Source: Burkholderiaceae bacterium (GTDB taxonomy: Bacteria; Pseudomonadota; Gammaproteobacteria; Burkholderiales; Burkholderiaceae_E). From it: 64,000 nucleotides of DNA. Location: positions 20,932-84,931 of the forward strand of contig JADJVQ010000026.1 of assembly GCA_016710525.1 (NCBI GenBank), read 5' to 3'. Below are positions 8,790-17,645 of this stretch, piece by piece (position 1 is the first letter of the stretch; every line of letters begins with the position of its first letter). The notes below the pieces were generated by a model, which saw only the letters and a list, made by a program, of their open reading frames with translations, was not told where the DNA came from and searched no databases. The position numbers and the translations under genes were made by a program.

Positions 8790-10469
8790 ACCGGATTCGA
8801 CTTGGACTGTTTTGCGCGATGGCGGCGTGGGCAGTGCTGGGCTGCAACAAAGCCGAGTCACCCGCCAGCGGCATCCAGCCGCGCCCGGGCGCCTCCGGCA
8901 GGCGCGCCCGCCGAAACGCCCGCATTCAAGGTGCTGGCCACCAGCGATCTGAAGGATGCCCAGCCCCTGGAGGGCATGGTCGAGAAGGCCACCGGCGTGA
9001 AGCTGCGATTCACCTTCGGGGGCACGATGGAGAGCACCGAGGCGGTGCTCACCGCCCGGACTGACGCGCACGCCGCCTGGTTCGCCAACGCCAAGTACCT
9101 GCTCAGCGACCCGCAGGGCCAGTCGCGGGTGAAGCTGCAGGACAAGATCATGCTGTCGCCGATCACCGTGGGGGTCAGCGAATCCGCCGCGAAGAAGCTG
9201 GGCTGGTCCGATCCCGCGCAGGCGGCCAAGGTCACCTGGAAGACCATTGCCCAGGCCAGCGCCCAGGGCAGGCTCACCTATGCGCTGTCCAACCCGGCCA
9301 CCTCAAACCAGGGCTTCATGGCGCTGATGGGCGTGGTGGCCTCGGCCAGCAGCAAGGCCGACGCGCTGACCGCCGCCGACGTCGACCGGCGCGCCATTGC
9401 CGATTTCCTCAAAGGCTACAAGCTGCCTGGTGACAACTCCACCTATCTGGCCGAGAAGTTCATCGAACAGCAGGGCAACCAGGTCAACACCTTCATCAAC
9501 TACGAGAGCTGGCTGCTGACCCTGAACAACGGCGGCAAGCTGCGCGAACGGCTGGTGCTGGTTTATCCGCACGAGGGTGTGGCCACCGCCGACTACCCGT
9601 TCATGCTGCTCGACGACACCCGGCGGGCCGACTACCAGAAGGTGGTGGCCTATCTGAAGAGCCCCGAGGCCCAGACCTGGCTGGCGCGCCAGACCTTGCG
9701 CCGGCCGATCAACGCCGAGGTGGCGGCCACGGTGGCCGATGTGTTCCCGAAAGAGGGCATGCGCGTGGAACTGCCGTTCTCGCCCGACCGGCAGCTGGCC
9801 GACGGCCTGATCGACGCGTATCTGAACGAGTTCCGGCTGCCGATCGCCTCGACCTTCGTGCTCGATACCAGCGGCAGCATGGAGGGCAGCGGCCGGCGCA
9901 AGCAGCTGGTGCAGGCCATGCACTACATCGCGGGCGCCGACAACTCCCTGACCGGCCGGCTGGCCAAGCTGACCAACCGTGAACGCGTCTGGCTGCTGCC
10001 CTTCAGCGATGTGCCGGGGCCGCTCACCTTCTTCCAGGTGCCGGCCGGCGATCCGGCAGCGCGCGGCGTGCAGGTGCAGGAAGACTCCGAGGCCAAGCAG
10101 AAGATCCTGGCCGATGTGCGCAACTATGCCGACGGCTTGCGCATGACCGGCAGCACTGCGCTGTACGACAGCGTGCTGAAGGCGCTCGAGCACATGCTGG
10201 CGCAAAAGAAGAAGTCGCCCGGTTATCAGTATTCGGTGGTCGCCTTCACCGACGGCGAGAACAACAAGGGGCGCGGGCTGGCCGAGTTCAAGGAGGCCTA
10301 TGCGCAGCTGCCCGAGGATGTGCGTGGCATTCCGGTGTTCATGGTGCTGTTCGGCGAAGCCAAGGAGAGCGACCTGAAAGAGATGATCGCCACCACCGGA
10401 GGGCGCGTGTTCGACGCACGCAAGACGCCGCTCTATGCGGTGTTCAAGGACATCCGCGCGTACCAGTGA
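8786..10469 (+). CDS. Lipoprotein with binding-protein and VWA domains, frameshifted near 8890
   Basis: Starts at ATG 8786 with a lipoprotein signal ending in lipobox VLGC (Cys20). After about 35 codons the coding frame changes by +1 (around 8880-8905, a C/G-rich run), and the rest runs unbroken to 10469. This body has a solute-binding-like domain (FKVLATSDLKDAQPLEGMV, then a TFGGTMES segment) and a C-terminal von Willebrand A domain with the metal-binding motif DTSGS near 9860 and a GSTALYDS loop downstream. VWA domains bind Mg or Mn and mediate protein-protein contacts. Genes for XpaC-like and TelA proteins follow immediately. With one base removed it would be about 560 residues. Confidence 0.82.
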
Positions 10470-10477
10470 CCTGACCC

Positions 10478-11185
10478 ATGTTCGACAAACTGCAGCGCCT
10501 GGTCTTCAGTCCGTCCAACTGGTTCGGCCTGGCCCTGGCCAACATCGTCCTGCTGCTCAAGGGGATGGGACTGCTGGGCTGGGCCGGACTGCCGCTGGCC
10601 GCGGCCGGTTATGTGGTGGGTTTCGTCGGCGGCGGCCTGCTGTTCGGATTCCCGTCCTTTGCCGCCTCGGCCTGGGAGTCGCTCACCTTCTCCGACGATG
10701 GCGATGCGCGCGAGTCGATGGGCCGCGCGCTGTCCGCGGTGCGCCGTCTGGTCGAGGACAACCCGGGCAAGCGGCTGCCCCGCGCACTGCAGGAGCAGGT
10801 GCTGGCGCTGTGCAGTTCGCTGGACGGGCTGCTCGCGCAATGGGAACGAAGCAAGGGCGCGCTGTCGCTGCAGGAGGGGTTCCATGCGCGCCACATCGCG
10901 CTGTCGTACCTGCCCGAGGCGCTGAAGACCTACCTGTCGATTCCGCCGGAGTTCGCCGCCACCCGCGTGCTGCGCGACGGCAAGACGGCCCAGGATATCT
11001 TTCGCGAAACCCTGACCGATCTCGAGTCGAAGGTGCGCGAGCTGGGCGACGATCTGGCCGGCCAGGACGCGCATGCCTTCCTCGCCCATTCACAGTTCCT
11101 GCATGAAAAGTTCGGTGCGAGCGAGATCTTCGTCGCCCCGGAGCTCTCCTCACAGAAATCCTCTTCTCAACGGGGTTCGTCATGA
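10478..11185 (+). CDS. XpaC-like inner-membrane protein
   Basis: A 235-residue protein with two closely spaced N-terminal membrane segments (about residues 16-32 and 35-57), rich in Gly, followed by a soluble, largely helical cytoplasmic part. The layout and the neighbouring telA gene match the XpaC / 5-bromo-4-chloroindolyl-phosphate-hydrolysis family, which is known to accompany TelA in many bacteria; the true activity of that family is uncertain. The start lies 8 bp after the VWA gene. The stop overlaps the telA start by four bases, implying translational coupling. Confidence 0.7.
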   Translation: MFDKLQRLVFSPSNWFGLALANIVLLLKGMGLLGWAGLPLAAAGYVVGFVGGGLLFGFPSFAASAWESLTFSDDGDARESMGRALSAVRRLVEDNPGKRLPRALQEQVLALCSSLDGLLAQWERSKGALSLQEGFHARHIALSYLPEALKTYLSIPPEFAATRVLRDGKTAQDIFRETLTDLESKVRELGDDLAGQDAHAFLAHSQFLHEKFGASEIFVAPELSSQKSSSQRGSS

Positions 11186-12411
11186 CCAGCGCCGAGTTAC
11201 CCAACGCCTCGCCCGCCACCGCCACTGCCGGCGCGCCGACCTTCCAGCTCACGCCGCCCGAGGTCATCACGCCGGTGCCGATGGAGGCCAGCCGCACGGC
11301 CGTGCCGCTGAAACCCGAAACGGTCAGCGCGGTCGACGACCAGGTCAGCCGTTTCATCGAAGCCCTGATGACCGAGGACGTGCACAGCGCCGGCTTCAAG
11401 GCCAAGCTGGACAGCGCGTTCGCGCTGGGCCGCCAGGAGGTGTCCGCCGCCGCCAACCTGATGCAGGGCCGCTTCCTGCAGCGCAACTTCATCGGCGCCG
11501 ACGACACGCCCGCGTACAAGGCCATCGCCGAGATCCGCGGCCAGCTCGACAAGCTCAACCCTGGCAACGACGGCGACCTGCTGTCGCCCAACAAGCTGCT
11601 GGGCCTCATTCCGTACGGCAACAAGCTGCAGGCCTACTTCCGCCGTTTCGAGAGCGCCGGCGAGCAGTTGCAGAAATCGATGGCGCAGCTGTACGCGGCC
11701 CGCGACGACGTGCAGCGCGACATCGCCGACATCGAGACCACCCGCGGCAAGCTGTGGGAAGCGATGCAGCAGCTGGCCGCTGCCGCGCATTTCGCCACCT
11801 CGCTCGACACCAAGCTGGCCGACCGCGTGAGTGCGCTGGAGTCCACCGATCCGCAGCGCGCCCAGGCGCTGCGCCAGGAGGTGCTGTTCTATGCCCGCCA
11901 GAACCTGCAGGACATCCTGACCCAGCAGGCCGTGTGCGTGAACGGTTACCTGGCGCTCGATGTGCTCAAGAAGACCGGGCGCGAGATGATGAACGGCTGC
12001 AGCCGGGTGGCCACCACCGGCATGAGCGCGCTGGCCGTGGCGCAGACCGTGGCGCGGGCCACCGGCAACCAGATCCAGGTGATGGAGATGCTGCAGGGGG
12101 TGAACGCGACCATCGGCAACCTGATCTCCGAGACCGGCAAGCAGCTGAACAACCACGTCGACGCGACCGCCGAGTTCGCCACCAATCCGATGCTGGGCAT
12201 CGACAAGATGCGCGAGATGTTCGACCAGACCTTCAAGGCGATGGATGCGATGGATACCTTCCGCGCCAAGGCCATCGAAAACATGGGCCAGAACAACAAG
12301 ATCATGCAGGAGCAGATCACCCGCAGCCAGCAGTACGTGGATCGGGTGAGGCAGCAGCAGGCGCGCGAGGCGGGCGGCGCCCCGGGCACTTCGGGGCCGG
12401 TGGCGCTGTAG
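11182..12411 (+). CDS. telA: TelA/KlaA-family toxic-anion-resistance protein
   Basis: A 409-residue, almost wholly alpha-helical, Gln/Ala-rich soluble protein. The core LLGLIPYGNKLQAYFRRFES near residue 140 is the typical TelA signature, followed by long helices suited to coiled-coil assembly and a Met-rich stretch near residue 330. TelA was first linked to tellurite resistance on plasmids, but chromosomal copies act with XpaC, VWA and Ter proteins in membrane-associated stress responses. Here it is the last gene of a four-gene unit starting at 7662. Its direct biochemical role is unknown. Confidence 0.85.
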   Translation: MTSAELPNASPATATAGAPTFQLTPPEVITPVPMEASRTAVPLKPETVSAVDDQVSRFIEALMTEDVHSAGFKAKLDSAFALGRQEVSAAANLMQGRFLQRNFIGADDTPAYKAIAEIRGQLDKLNPGNDGDLLSPNKLLGLIPYGNKLQAYFRRFESAGEQLQKSMAQLYAARDDVQRDIADIETTRGKLWEAMQQLAAAAHFATSLDTKLADRVSALESTDPQRAQALRQEVLFYARQNLQDILTQQAVCVNGYLALDVLKKTGREMMNGCSRVATTGMSALAVAQTVARATGNQIQVMEMLQGVNATIGNLISETGKQLNNHVDATAEFATNPMLGIDKMREMFDQTFKAMDAMDTFRAKAIENMGQNNKIMQEQITRSQQYVDRVRQQQAREAGGAPGTSGPVAL

Positions 12412-12432
12412 GCCCCGCAGGCCGGCGCGGCG

Positions 12433-13158
12433 TCAGCCCGAGATGGGCGCCGGCAGATACTCCATCAGGCGCCAGCTGACCCAGTCCTCGCGCAGCGGCA
12501 CCCGCACGCCGGCCCAGCGATACCAGCCGGTCCACTCCCGCTGCACCCAGCGGTTGACCTGCGGCGCGTACCAGAGGGTTTCGCGGCGCGACGGCGTGAT
12601 GCGCCAGCGGTCCGAATGCGCGAAGAAGATGTCGCGCTGAATGCGCAGCGCATCGAACTCGCCGGCCGGCACGCGCACGCGCTCCCATTGCACCGGTTCG
12701 CTGCGCGCGTACCAGGCATACCGGTCGTCCTGGCCAGGAACCCGATAGGCGGTGCGCTGGACCATCGACACGCCCAGGCCGATCCCGGCGGGCAGCAGCG
12801 TCTGTGGCGAGTCGAAGATCTGGACGATGTCGTAGAACGGCTCCTGGATCACCTGCCAGGGCGCCGAATACAGCTCATCGCCCTGACGCACGCCTTTGTC
12901 AGTGGTCAGTTCGACCAGCACCTGCGGCGCCACCGAGCGGACCTGCGCCAGGATCTCGCCGGTCTTGCTGCCGTTGTACTGGTTGATGACCGCGTATCGC
13001 CATCGGTCTCCCGGCCGCACGCGGGGGGCCGGCAAAGGCTGCGGGGAAACCACGATGGCGCTCGGGGTGGCGCAACCGGTGACGGCCGCGGCCGCTCCCA
13101 GGACACCCGCGCCGAGCAGGGCACGGCGCAGCGGGGCAGGGCGTGGCGATGGGCTCAT
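12433..13158 (-). CDS. Putative lipoprotein of unknown function
   Basis: A 241-residue protein with a basic N-terminus, a hydrophobic stretch and a lipobox VTGC (Cys29), so it is probably a lipid-anchored envelope protein. The mature part is rich in Trp, Arg and Tyr, with beta-strand-like patches (RPGDRWRYAVINQYNGSKTG near residue 47). No enzyme motif was seen. It converges on telA, with 21 bp between the stops, and its start is about 13 bp from the end of the next, co-directional small membrane-protein gene. Confidence 0.75.
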   Translation of the reverse strand: MSPSPRPAPLRRALLGAGVLGAAAAVTGCATPSAIVVSPQPLPAPRVRPGDRWRYAVINQYNGSKTGEILAQVRSVAPQVLVELTTDKGVRQGDELYSAPWQVIQEPFYDIVQIFDSPQTLLPAGIGLGVSMVQRTAYRVPGQDDRYAWYARSEPVQWERVRVPAGEFDALRIQRDIFFAHSDRWRITPSRRETLWYAPQVNRWVQREWTGWYRWAGVRVPLREDWVSWRLMEYLPAPISG

Positions 13159-13171
13159 CGGAGCCTCCCGA

Positions 13172-13558
13172 TCAGGGTACGGTCTTGTTGTCGGTCAGGC
13201 GCAGCAGACCTTTCAGCATCCGGTAGAGGAACCACACGCCGGGCAGCAGAAACAGCCAGCTCAGCAGCCCGACACTGAAGATGGCCAGGATCAGGGTCGG
13301 GACGAACAGCACCACCACCCAGAACACGGTCCACCAGAACGTGGAGATCATCCAGCTCATGTGGCTGGCATAGATGGTGCCCGCGGCGTCGTCGCGCTTG
13401 ATGTAGTTGATGATCAGCGCGACCACCGACAGCAGGCCGGCCGAGAACAGCAGGCCCACGATGTGCAGCCCATAGTCGAGCAGGCAGATGCGGCGCAGCC
13501 GATCGTCGGGGGAGGGTACCGGGTAGGGCGAGGAGACTTGCGGCACGATCTGGCTCAT
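13172..13558 (-). CDS. Small inner-membrane protein, three to four helices
   Basis: A 128-residue protein with a short Pro/Ser-rich N-terminus and about three to four membrane helices, including an aromatic pair in ISTFWWTVFWVVVLFVPTL. This resembles DUF4870-type small membrane proteins; no function is known. ATG 13558 is chosen over longer in-frame starts because the hydrophobic homologous part begins soon after it, and an AGGAG-like ribosome site lies about 6-10 bases upstream in the coding direction. It precedes the lipoprotein gene in the same direction and may share its transcript. Confidence 0.72.
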   Translation of the reverse strand: MSQIVPQVSSPYPVPSPDDRLRRICLLDYGLHIVGLLFSAGLLSVVALIINYIKRDDAAGTIYASHMSWMISTFWWTVFWVVVLFVPTLILAIFSVGLLSWLFLLPGVWFLYRMLKGLLRLTDNKTVP

Positions 13559-13604
13559 GAAGGACTCCTGGCGGCAGGGTTGATACGGAAATGCGCCCGG
13601 GCGC

Positions 13605-14369
13605 TCAGATCTCAAGCACCCGAAGGGGGTTGTAGTCGTCGGCTTCGCCACGATCGACGTGCCCCCGAGCATTGCACACCACCCGTGTGCCGGCGACCAC
13701 ATAGTCATGCCGGCAGTGCAGGTGACCATGGATCCACAGCCCCGCGCGTCCCATCAGGTCTTCGCAGTCGCTGCAAAAGCTCGCCGAAGCGGGCTGTAAT
13801 CCATAACGCGGATCGGCGCTTTTGGCTGACGGCGCGAAATGCGTGATGACGATGGTTTCGTCCCAGCGGGAACTGCGGCGCCCCAGCGAGAGCTGCTGGC
13901 CGAGCCACTCGCGGCAGCGCGTGAACTCGTCGCGCACCTGCTGCGCCGAAAACGGCAGACCGTCGCGGGTCGAGCACTGGACGCGATCGAGGAAATACGC
14001 GCCCGCCTTCATGCACCGCGCGCGGTCGTGCGCCCCGAGCAGGTCGAAGTCGCACCACAGCGCGGTGCCCAGCAGCCGGTAGCGCCGCCCGGCGTGGGTG
14101 TGCACCAGCGACTCGCGCTCGAGCATCGTGAAGCCCAGGCGGTCGCAGCGAACGCGCAGTTCGGCCATGGCCGAATCGAAATCGCGCTGGTCGAACTCGT
14201 GATTGCCGGCAATGTAGACCACCGGCACCGGCCAATCGGCGAACAGGTCCAGGCCGCCGTGGCCGGCGTCGATGTCGCCGGCCAGGATCAGCAGGTCGGC
14301 GTCAGGCGCCGGCCGGGGCTCGAAGGCTTCGGTCTCGAGGTGCAGATCGGACAGCAGCTGTACTCGCAT
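13605..14369 (-). CDS. Calcineurin-like metallophosphoesterase
   Basis: A 254-residue protein with the full set of metallophosphoesterase motifs: DxH in LSDLHLE (residues 8-10), GD in LAGDIDAG near 31, GNHE at 55-58, THFAPS in the second half, and a final GHLH. These residues form the di-metal centre that hydrolyses phospho-mono- or diesters. The substrate is unknown; related single-domain proteins act on small molecules or nucleotides. The start at 14369 follows from the DLH motif being nearly N-terminal. The neighbouring pntB ends about 11 bp upstream, in the same direction. Confidence 0.87.
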   Translation of the reverse strand: MRVQLLSDLHLETEAFEPRPAPDADLLILAGDIDAGHGGLDLFADWPVPVVYIAGNHEFDQRDFDSAMAELRVRCDRLGFTMLERESLVHTHAGRRYRLLGTALWCDFDLLGAHDRARCMKAGAYFLDRVQCSTRDGLPFSAQQVRDEFTRCREWLGQQLSLGRRSSRWDETIVITHFAPSAKSADPRYGLQPASASFCSDCEDLMGRAGLWIHGHLHCRHDYVVAGTRVVCNARGHVDRGEADDYNPLRVLEI

Positions 14370-14380
14370 CCGGGCCGCGG

Positions 14381-15853
14381 CTATTCGACCGCCTTCACCA
14401 TGTCTTCGATCACCTTCTTGGCATCGCCGAAGACCATCATCGTGCGGTCCATGTAGAACAGTTCGTTGTCCAGGCCCGCATAGCCGGAGGCCATGCTGCG
14501 CTTGTTGACGATGACCTGGCGCGCCTTGTAGGCCTCGAGGATGGGCATGCCGGCGATCGAGGACTTGGGATCCTTGGCGGCCGGATTGACCACGTCGTTG
14601 GCGCCCAGCACCAGCACCACGTCGGTGTCGGAGAACTCGGAATTGATGTCCTCCATCTCGAAGACCTGGTCGTAGGGCACCTCGGCCTCGGCCAGCAGCA
14701 CGTTCATGTGGCCCGGCATGCGCCCGGCCACCGGGTGGATCGCGTATTTCACCGTGATCCCCTTGTCGATCAGCTTCTGCGCCAGTTCTTTCAAGGGGTG
14801 CTGCGCGCGAGCCACGGCCAGGCCGTAGCCGGGCACGATGATCACGGTGTCGGCATTGCTGAGCAGGAAGGCCGCGTCGTCGGCCGAGCCCGACTTGACC
14901 GGCCGCTGGGCCTGGGGGCCCCCCGCCGTGGCCGCCGCGGTCTCGCCTCCGAATCCGCCCAGGATCACGTTGAAGAACGACCGGTTCATCGCCTTGCACA
15001 TGATGTACGACAGGATCGCACCGGACGATCCGACCAGCGAGCCGGCGATGATCAGCATGCTGTTGTTGAGCGAGAAGCCGATGCCCGCCGCCGCCCAGCC
15101 CGAGTAGCTGTTGAGCATCGACACCACCACCGGCATGTCGGCGCCGCCGATCGGGATGATGATCAGCACGCCCAGCACGAAGGCGATCGCCAGCATCGCC
15201 CAGAAGGGCATCCAGTCCTGGGTGGCGACGAACCACAGGCCGAAGCCCAGCATCGCCACGCCCAGCAGCAGGTTGAGCATGTGCTGGCCGGCGAACGACA
15301 CGGGCGCGCCCTGGAACAGCCGGAACTTGTACTTGCCCGACAGCTTGCCGAAGGCGATGACCGAACCCGAGAAGGTGATCGCGCCAACGAAGCTGCCGAT
15401 GAAGAGCTCGAGGCGATTGCCGGTCGGGATGGGCTGACCCTTGGCGACGATGTTGAAGGCCCAGGGCTCGGCCACGCAGGCGATCGCGATGAACACCGCC
15501 GCCAGGCCGATCATGCTGTGCATGAAGGCGACCAGTTCGGGCATCTTGGTCATCTCGACGCGCTTGGCCATGATCGAGCCGGCGCCGCCGCCCACGACCA
15601 GGCCGCCGAGCACCCACGCGATGCCGGTGGCGAAGCCGCTGCCGGATCCGCCGCCGGCCGAGGCGCCCGCCATCTGCTGGGCCATCTTGGCGATCAGCGC
15701 AACCGTGGTAATGACCGCGATGGCCATGCCGGTCATGCCGAACACATTGCCGCGGATCGACGTGGTGGGGTGGGACAGCCCCTTGAGGGCCTGGATGAAG
15801 CAGATGGAGGCGACCAGGTACAGCAGGACGACCAGGTTCAGGCTCAGACTCAT
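14381..15853 (-). CDS. pntB: NAD(P) transhydrogenase beta subunit PntB
   Basis: Membrane subunit of the proton-pumping transhydrogenase that makes NADPH from NADH using the proton gradient. It has 490 residues: about eight to nine membrane helices in the N-terminal two thirds, then a soluble NADP-binding domain (dIII) starting near IIVPGYGLAVARAQHP, with VLVLGANDVVNPAA and the C-terminal MASGYAGLDN loop. Both the length and the dIII fingerprint are normal. It overlaps the preceding small membrane-protein gene by four bases, so the operon is read pntA, pntAB, small protein, pntB. Confidence 0.95.
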   Translation of the reverse strand: MSLSLNLVVLLYLVASICFIQALKGLSHPTTSIRGNVFGMTGMAIAVITTVALIAKMAQQMAGASAGGGSGSGFATGIAWVLGGLVVGGGAGSIMAKRVEMTKMPELVAFMHSMIGLAAVFIAIACVAEPWAFNIVAKGQPIPTGNRLELFIGSFVGAITFSGSVIAFGKLSGKYKFRLFQGAPVSFAGQHMLNLLLGVAMLGFGLWFVATQDWMPFWAMLAIAFVLGVLIIIPIGGADMPVVVSMLNSYSGWAAAGIGFSLNNSMLIIAGSLVGSSGAILSYIMCKAMNRSFFNVILGGFGGETAAATAGGPQAQRPVKSGSADDAAFLLSNADTVIIVPGYGLAVARAQHPLKELAQKLIDKGITVKYAIHPVAGRMPGHMNVLLAEAEVPYDQVFEMEDINSEFSDTDVVLVLGANDVVNPAAKDPKSSIAGMPILEAYKARQVIVNKRSMASGYAGLDNELFYMDRTMMVFGDAKKVIEDMVKAVE

Positions 15854-16134
15854 TTGGGCTCTCCGCTCGACTGGCGGGTTGTGGGAGCGGCATCGCTCCC
15901 GGCGGTCAGGTCGCTGGCGGCGGGCTTGCGGTCACCGCCCGCACGCCAGACGCCATGAACCCAGCCGCGGCGCTCGGCATACCAGCCGGCCGGAAAAATG
16001 ATGGCGGCCAGGCCGACGCCGAACCAGAAGGTGCGCTGCATGCCCGGCGGGGTGAAGCGCTCGACGATCAGGCCCAGCGCGATCGACGCCGCGACCGCGA
16101 AGACCAGCAGGATGGCAAAGCCGCGAGAGTTCAC
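15850..16134 (-). CDS. Small membrane protein inside the pnt operon
   Basis: A 94-residue protein with two predicted membrane segments (about residues 6-23 and 34-52) and a polar Ser/Thr/Asp-rich tail. It is not a known Pnt subunit. Four-base overlaps with pntAB upstream and pntB downstream show that it is translated with the transhydrogenase, so a role in assembly or stability of that complex is plausible but unproven. It could also be an unrelated passenger. No conserved family was recognised. Confidence 0.7.
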   Translation of the reverse strand: MNSRGFAILLVFAVAASIALGLIVERFTPPGMQRTFWFGVGLAAIIFPAGWYAERRGWVHGVWRAGGDRKPAASDLTAGSDAAPTTRQSSGEPK

Positions 16135-16448
16135 GAGTGGCCTCCGGCGCCGGCCTTGGGCGCTTTCTTCTTGAACATCTCGAGCATGCGGCGGGTGACC
16201 AGGAACCCGCCGAACACGTTGACCGCCGCCAGCGCCACCGCCAGCACGCCCATCGTCTTGCCCAGCGGGGTTTCGGTGAGGGCCGCGGCCAGCATGGCGC
16301 CCACGATGATGATGGCGGACACCGCGTTGGTGACCGCCATCAGCGGGGTGTGCAGCGCGGGTGTGACGTTCCAGACCACGTGGTAGCCGACATAGATGGC
16401 CAGCACGAAGATGATCAGGTTGACGACGGTGGGACTGATGGCTTCCAT
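16131..16448 (-). CDS. pntAB: NAD(P) transhydrogenase alpha subunit, membrane part
   Basis: A 105-residue protein with three to four membrane helices (starting VVNLIIFVLAIYVGYHVVW) and the conserved TPALHTPLMAVTNAVSAII segment of transhydrogenase domain II. In many alpha- and betaproteobacteria the alpha subunit is split into a soluble NAD-binding protein and this short membrane piece. The tail is basic (KKKAPKAG). It sits 13 bp after the soluble pntA and overlaps the next gene by four bases, so complex formation with both is expected. Confidence 0.94.
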   Translation of the reverse strand: MEAISPTVVNLIIFVLAIYVGYHVVWNVTPALHTPLMAVTNAVSAIIIVGAMLAAALTETPLGKTMGVLAVALAAVNVFGGFLVTRRMLEMFKKKAPKAGAGGHS

Positions 16449-16461
16449 GGGTGTCGTTCCT

Positions 16462-17580
16462 TCAGTTCTTGCGCAGGACCTCGCCGCCGCTGCACATCAG
16501 GCAGGCGGCCACGATGTCGTCTTCGCGGTTGATGGTCAGGCCGCCTTCCTGCGTCAGCACCAGCTTGAGGAAGTCGAGCACGTTGCGGGCATACAGGGCC
16601 GACGAGTCGGCCGGCACGGTGGCGGGAATGTTGGGCTGGCCGATGATCGTCACGCCGTGGCGGACCACGGTCTGGCCGAGTTCGGAGACCGCGCAGTTGC
16701 CGCCCTGTTCGACCGCCATGTCGAGCACCACCGATCCCGGCTTCATGGACCTGACCATGTCTTCGGTGACCAGCACCGGCGCCTTGCGCCCCGGAATCAG
16801 CGCGGTGGTGATGACGATGTCGGCCTGCTTCATGCGTTCGGCCACGGCCACCGACTGGCGCTGCATCCACGAGGCGGGCATGGGCCGCGCGTAGCCGCCC
16901 ACACCTTTGGCGATCTCGCGTTCTTCGTCGGTCTCGAAGGGCACGTCGACGAACTTGGCGCCCAGCGATTCGATCTGTTCCTTCACCGCCGGCCGCACGT
17001 CGGAGGCCTCGATCACCGCGCCCAGCCGCTTGGCGGTGGCGATGGCCTGCAGGCCCGCCACCCCGGCGCCCAGGATCAGCACACGCGCCGCCTTGATGGT
17101 GCCGGCCGCGGTCATCATCATGGGCATCATCCGCCCATAGGCATTGGCCGACAGCAGCACCGCCTTGTAGCCGGCGATGTTGGCCTGCGACGAGAGCACG
17201 TCCATGCTCTGCGCGCGCGTGGTGCGGGGCGCTGCTTCGAGAGCGAAGGCGCTCAGGCCGGCCGCGTTCATGGCGGCGATGCCCTCGGCGTTGAAGGGCT
17301 CGAGCATGCCGACCAGGCTGGCGCCGGATTTCATGCGGGTCAGTTCGGCGGCCTGCGGAGAGCGGACTTTCAGGACGAGATCGGCTGCCAATGCGGCCGC
17401 GGCATCGACGATCTCGGCGCCTGCGGCCTTGAAGGCCTCATCGGTCTGGGCAGCCTGCACACCGGCGCCGCTTTCGATGAGGACCCGATGGCCTGCCGTC
17501 ACCAGCTTCTTGACGGTTTCGGCCGTGGCGGCGACACGCGTCTCCCCGGGCCGGGTTTCGGCCGGGACTCCGATCAACAT
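16462..17580 (-). CDS. pntA: NAD(P) transhydrogenase alpha subunit, soluble NAD-binding part
   Basis: A 372-residue protein corresponding to transhydrogenase domain I, which oxidises NADH at the cytoplasmic face. Seen: an N-terminal GVPAETRPGETRVA start, a Rossmann loop GAGVAGLQA near residue 175, and the DVRPAVKEQIESLGAKF helix after it. The fold is shared with alanine dehydrogenase, but the split-operon context settles the call. First gene of the pnt operon. Its upstream region (17581-17645) is shared with the divergent Nudix gene and must hold both promoters. Confidence 0.95.
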   Translation of the reverse strand: MLIGVPAETRPGETRVAATAETVKKLVTAGHRVLIESGAGVQAAQTDEAFKAAGAEIVDAAAALAADLVLKVRSPQAAELTRMKSGASLVGMLEPFNAEGIAAMNAAGLSAFALEAAPRTTRAQSMDVLSSQANIAGYKAVLLSANAYGRMMPMMMTAAGTIKAARVLILGAGVAGLQAIATAKRLGAVIEASDVRPAVKEQIESLGAKFVDVPFETDEEREIAKGVGGYARPMPASWMQRQSVAVAERMKQADIVITTALIPGRKAPVLVTEDMVRSMKPGSVVLDMAVEQGGNCAVSELGQTVVRHGVTIIGQPNIPATVPADSSALYARNVLDFLKLVLTQEGGLTINREDDIVAACLMCSGGEVLRKN

Positions 17581-17645
17581 AGGGGTTCTCCTCCCGCATC
17601 TGGATTTGGGCGATTTATATCACGCCGGTTCGGTAAAATCGGCCA

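Noticed and set aside
14708..15958. Plus-strand frame of about 416 codons over pntB
   Set aside because: It is a mirror of the pntB codon pattern, rich in Asp, Arg and His with no family signal.
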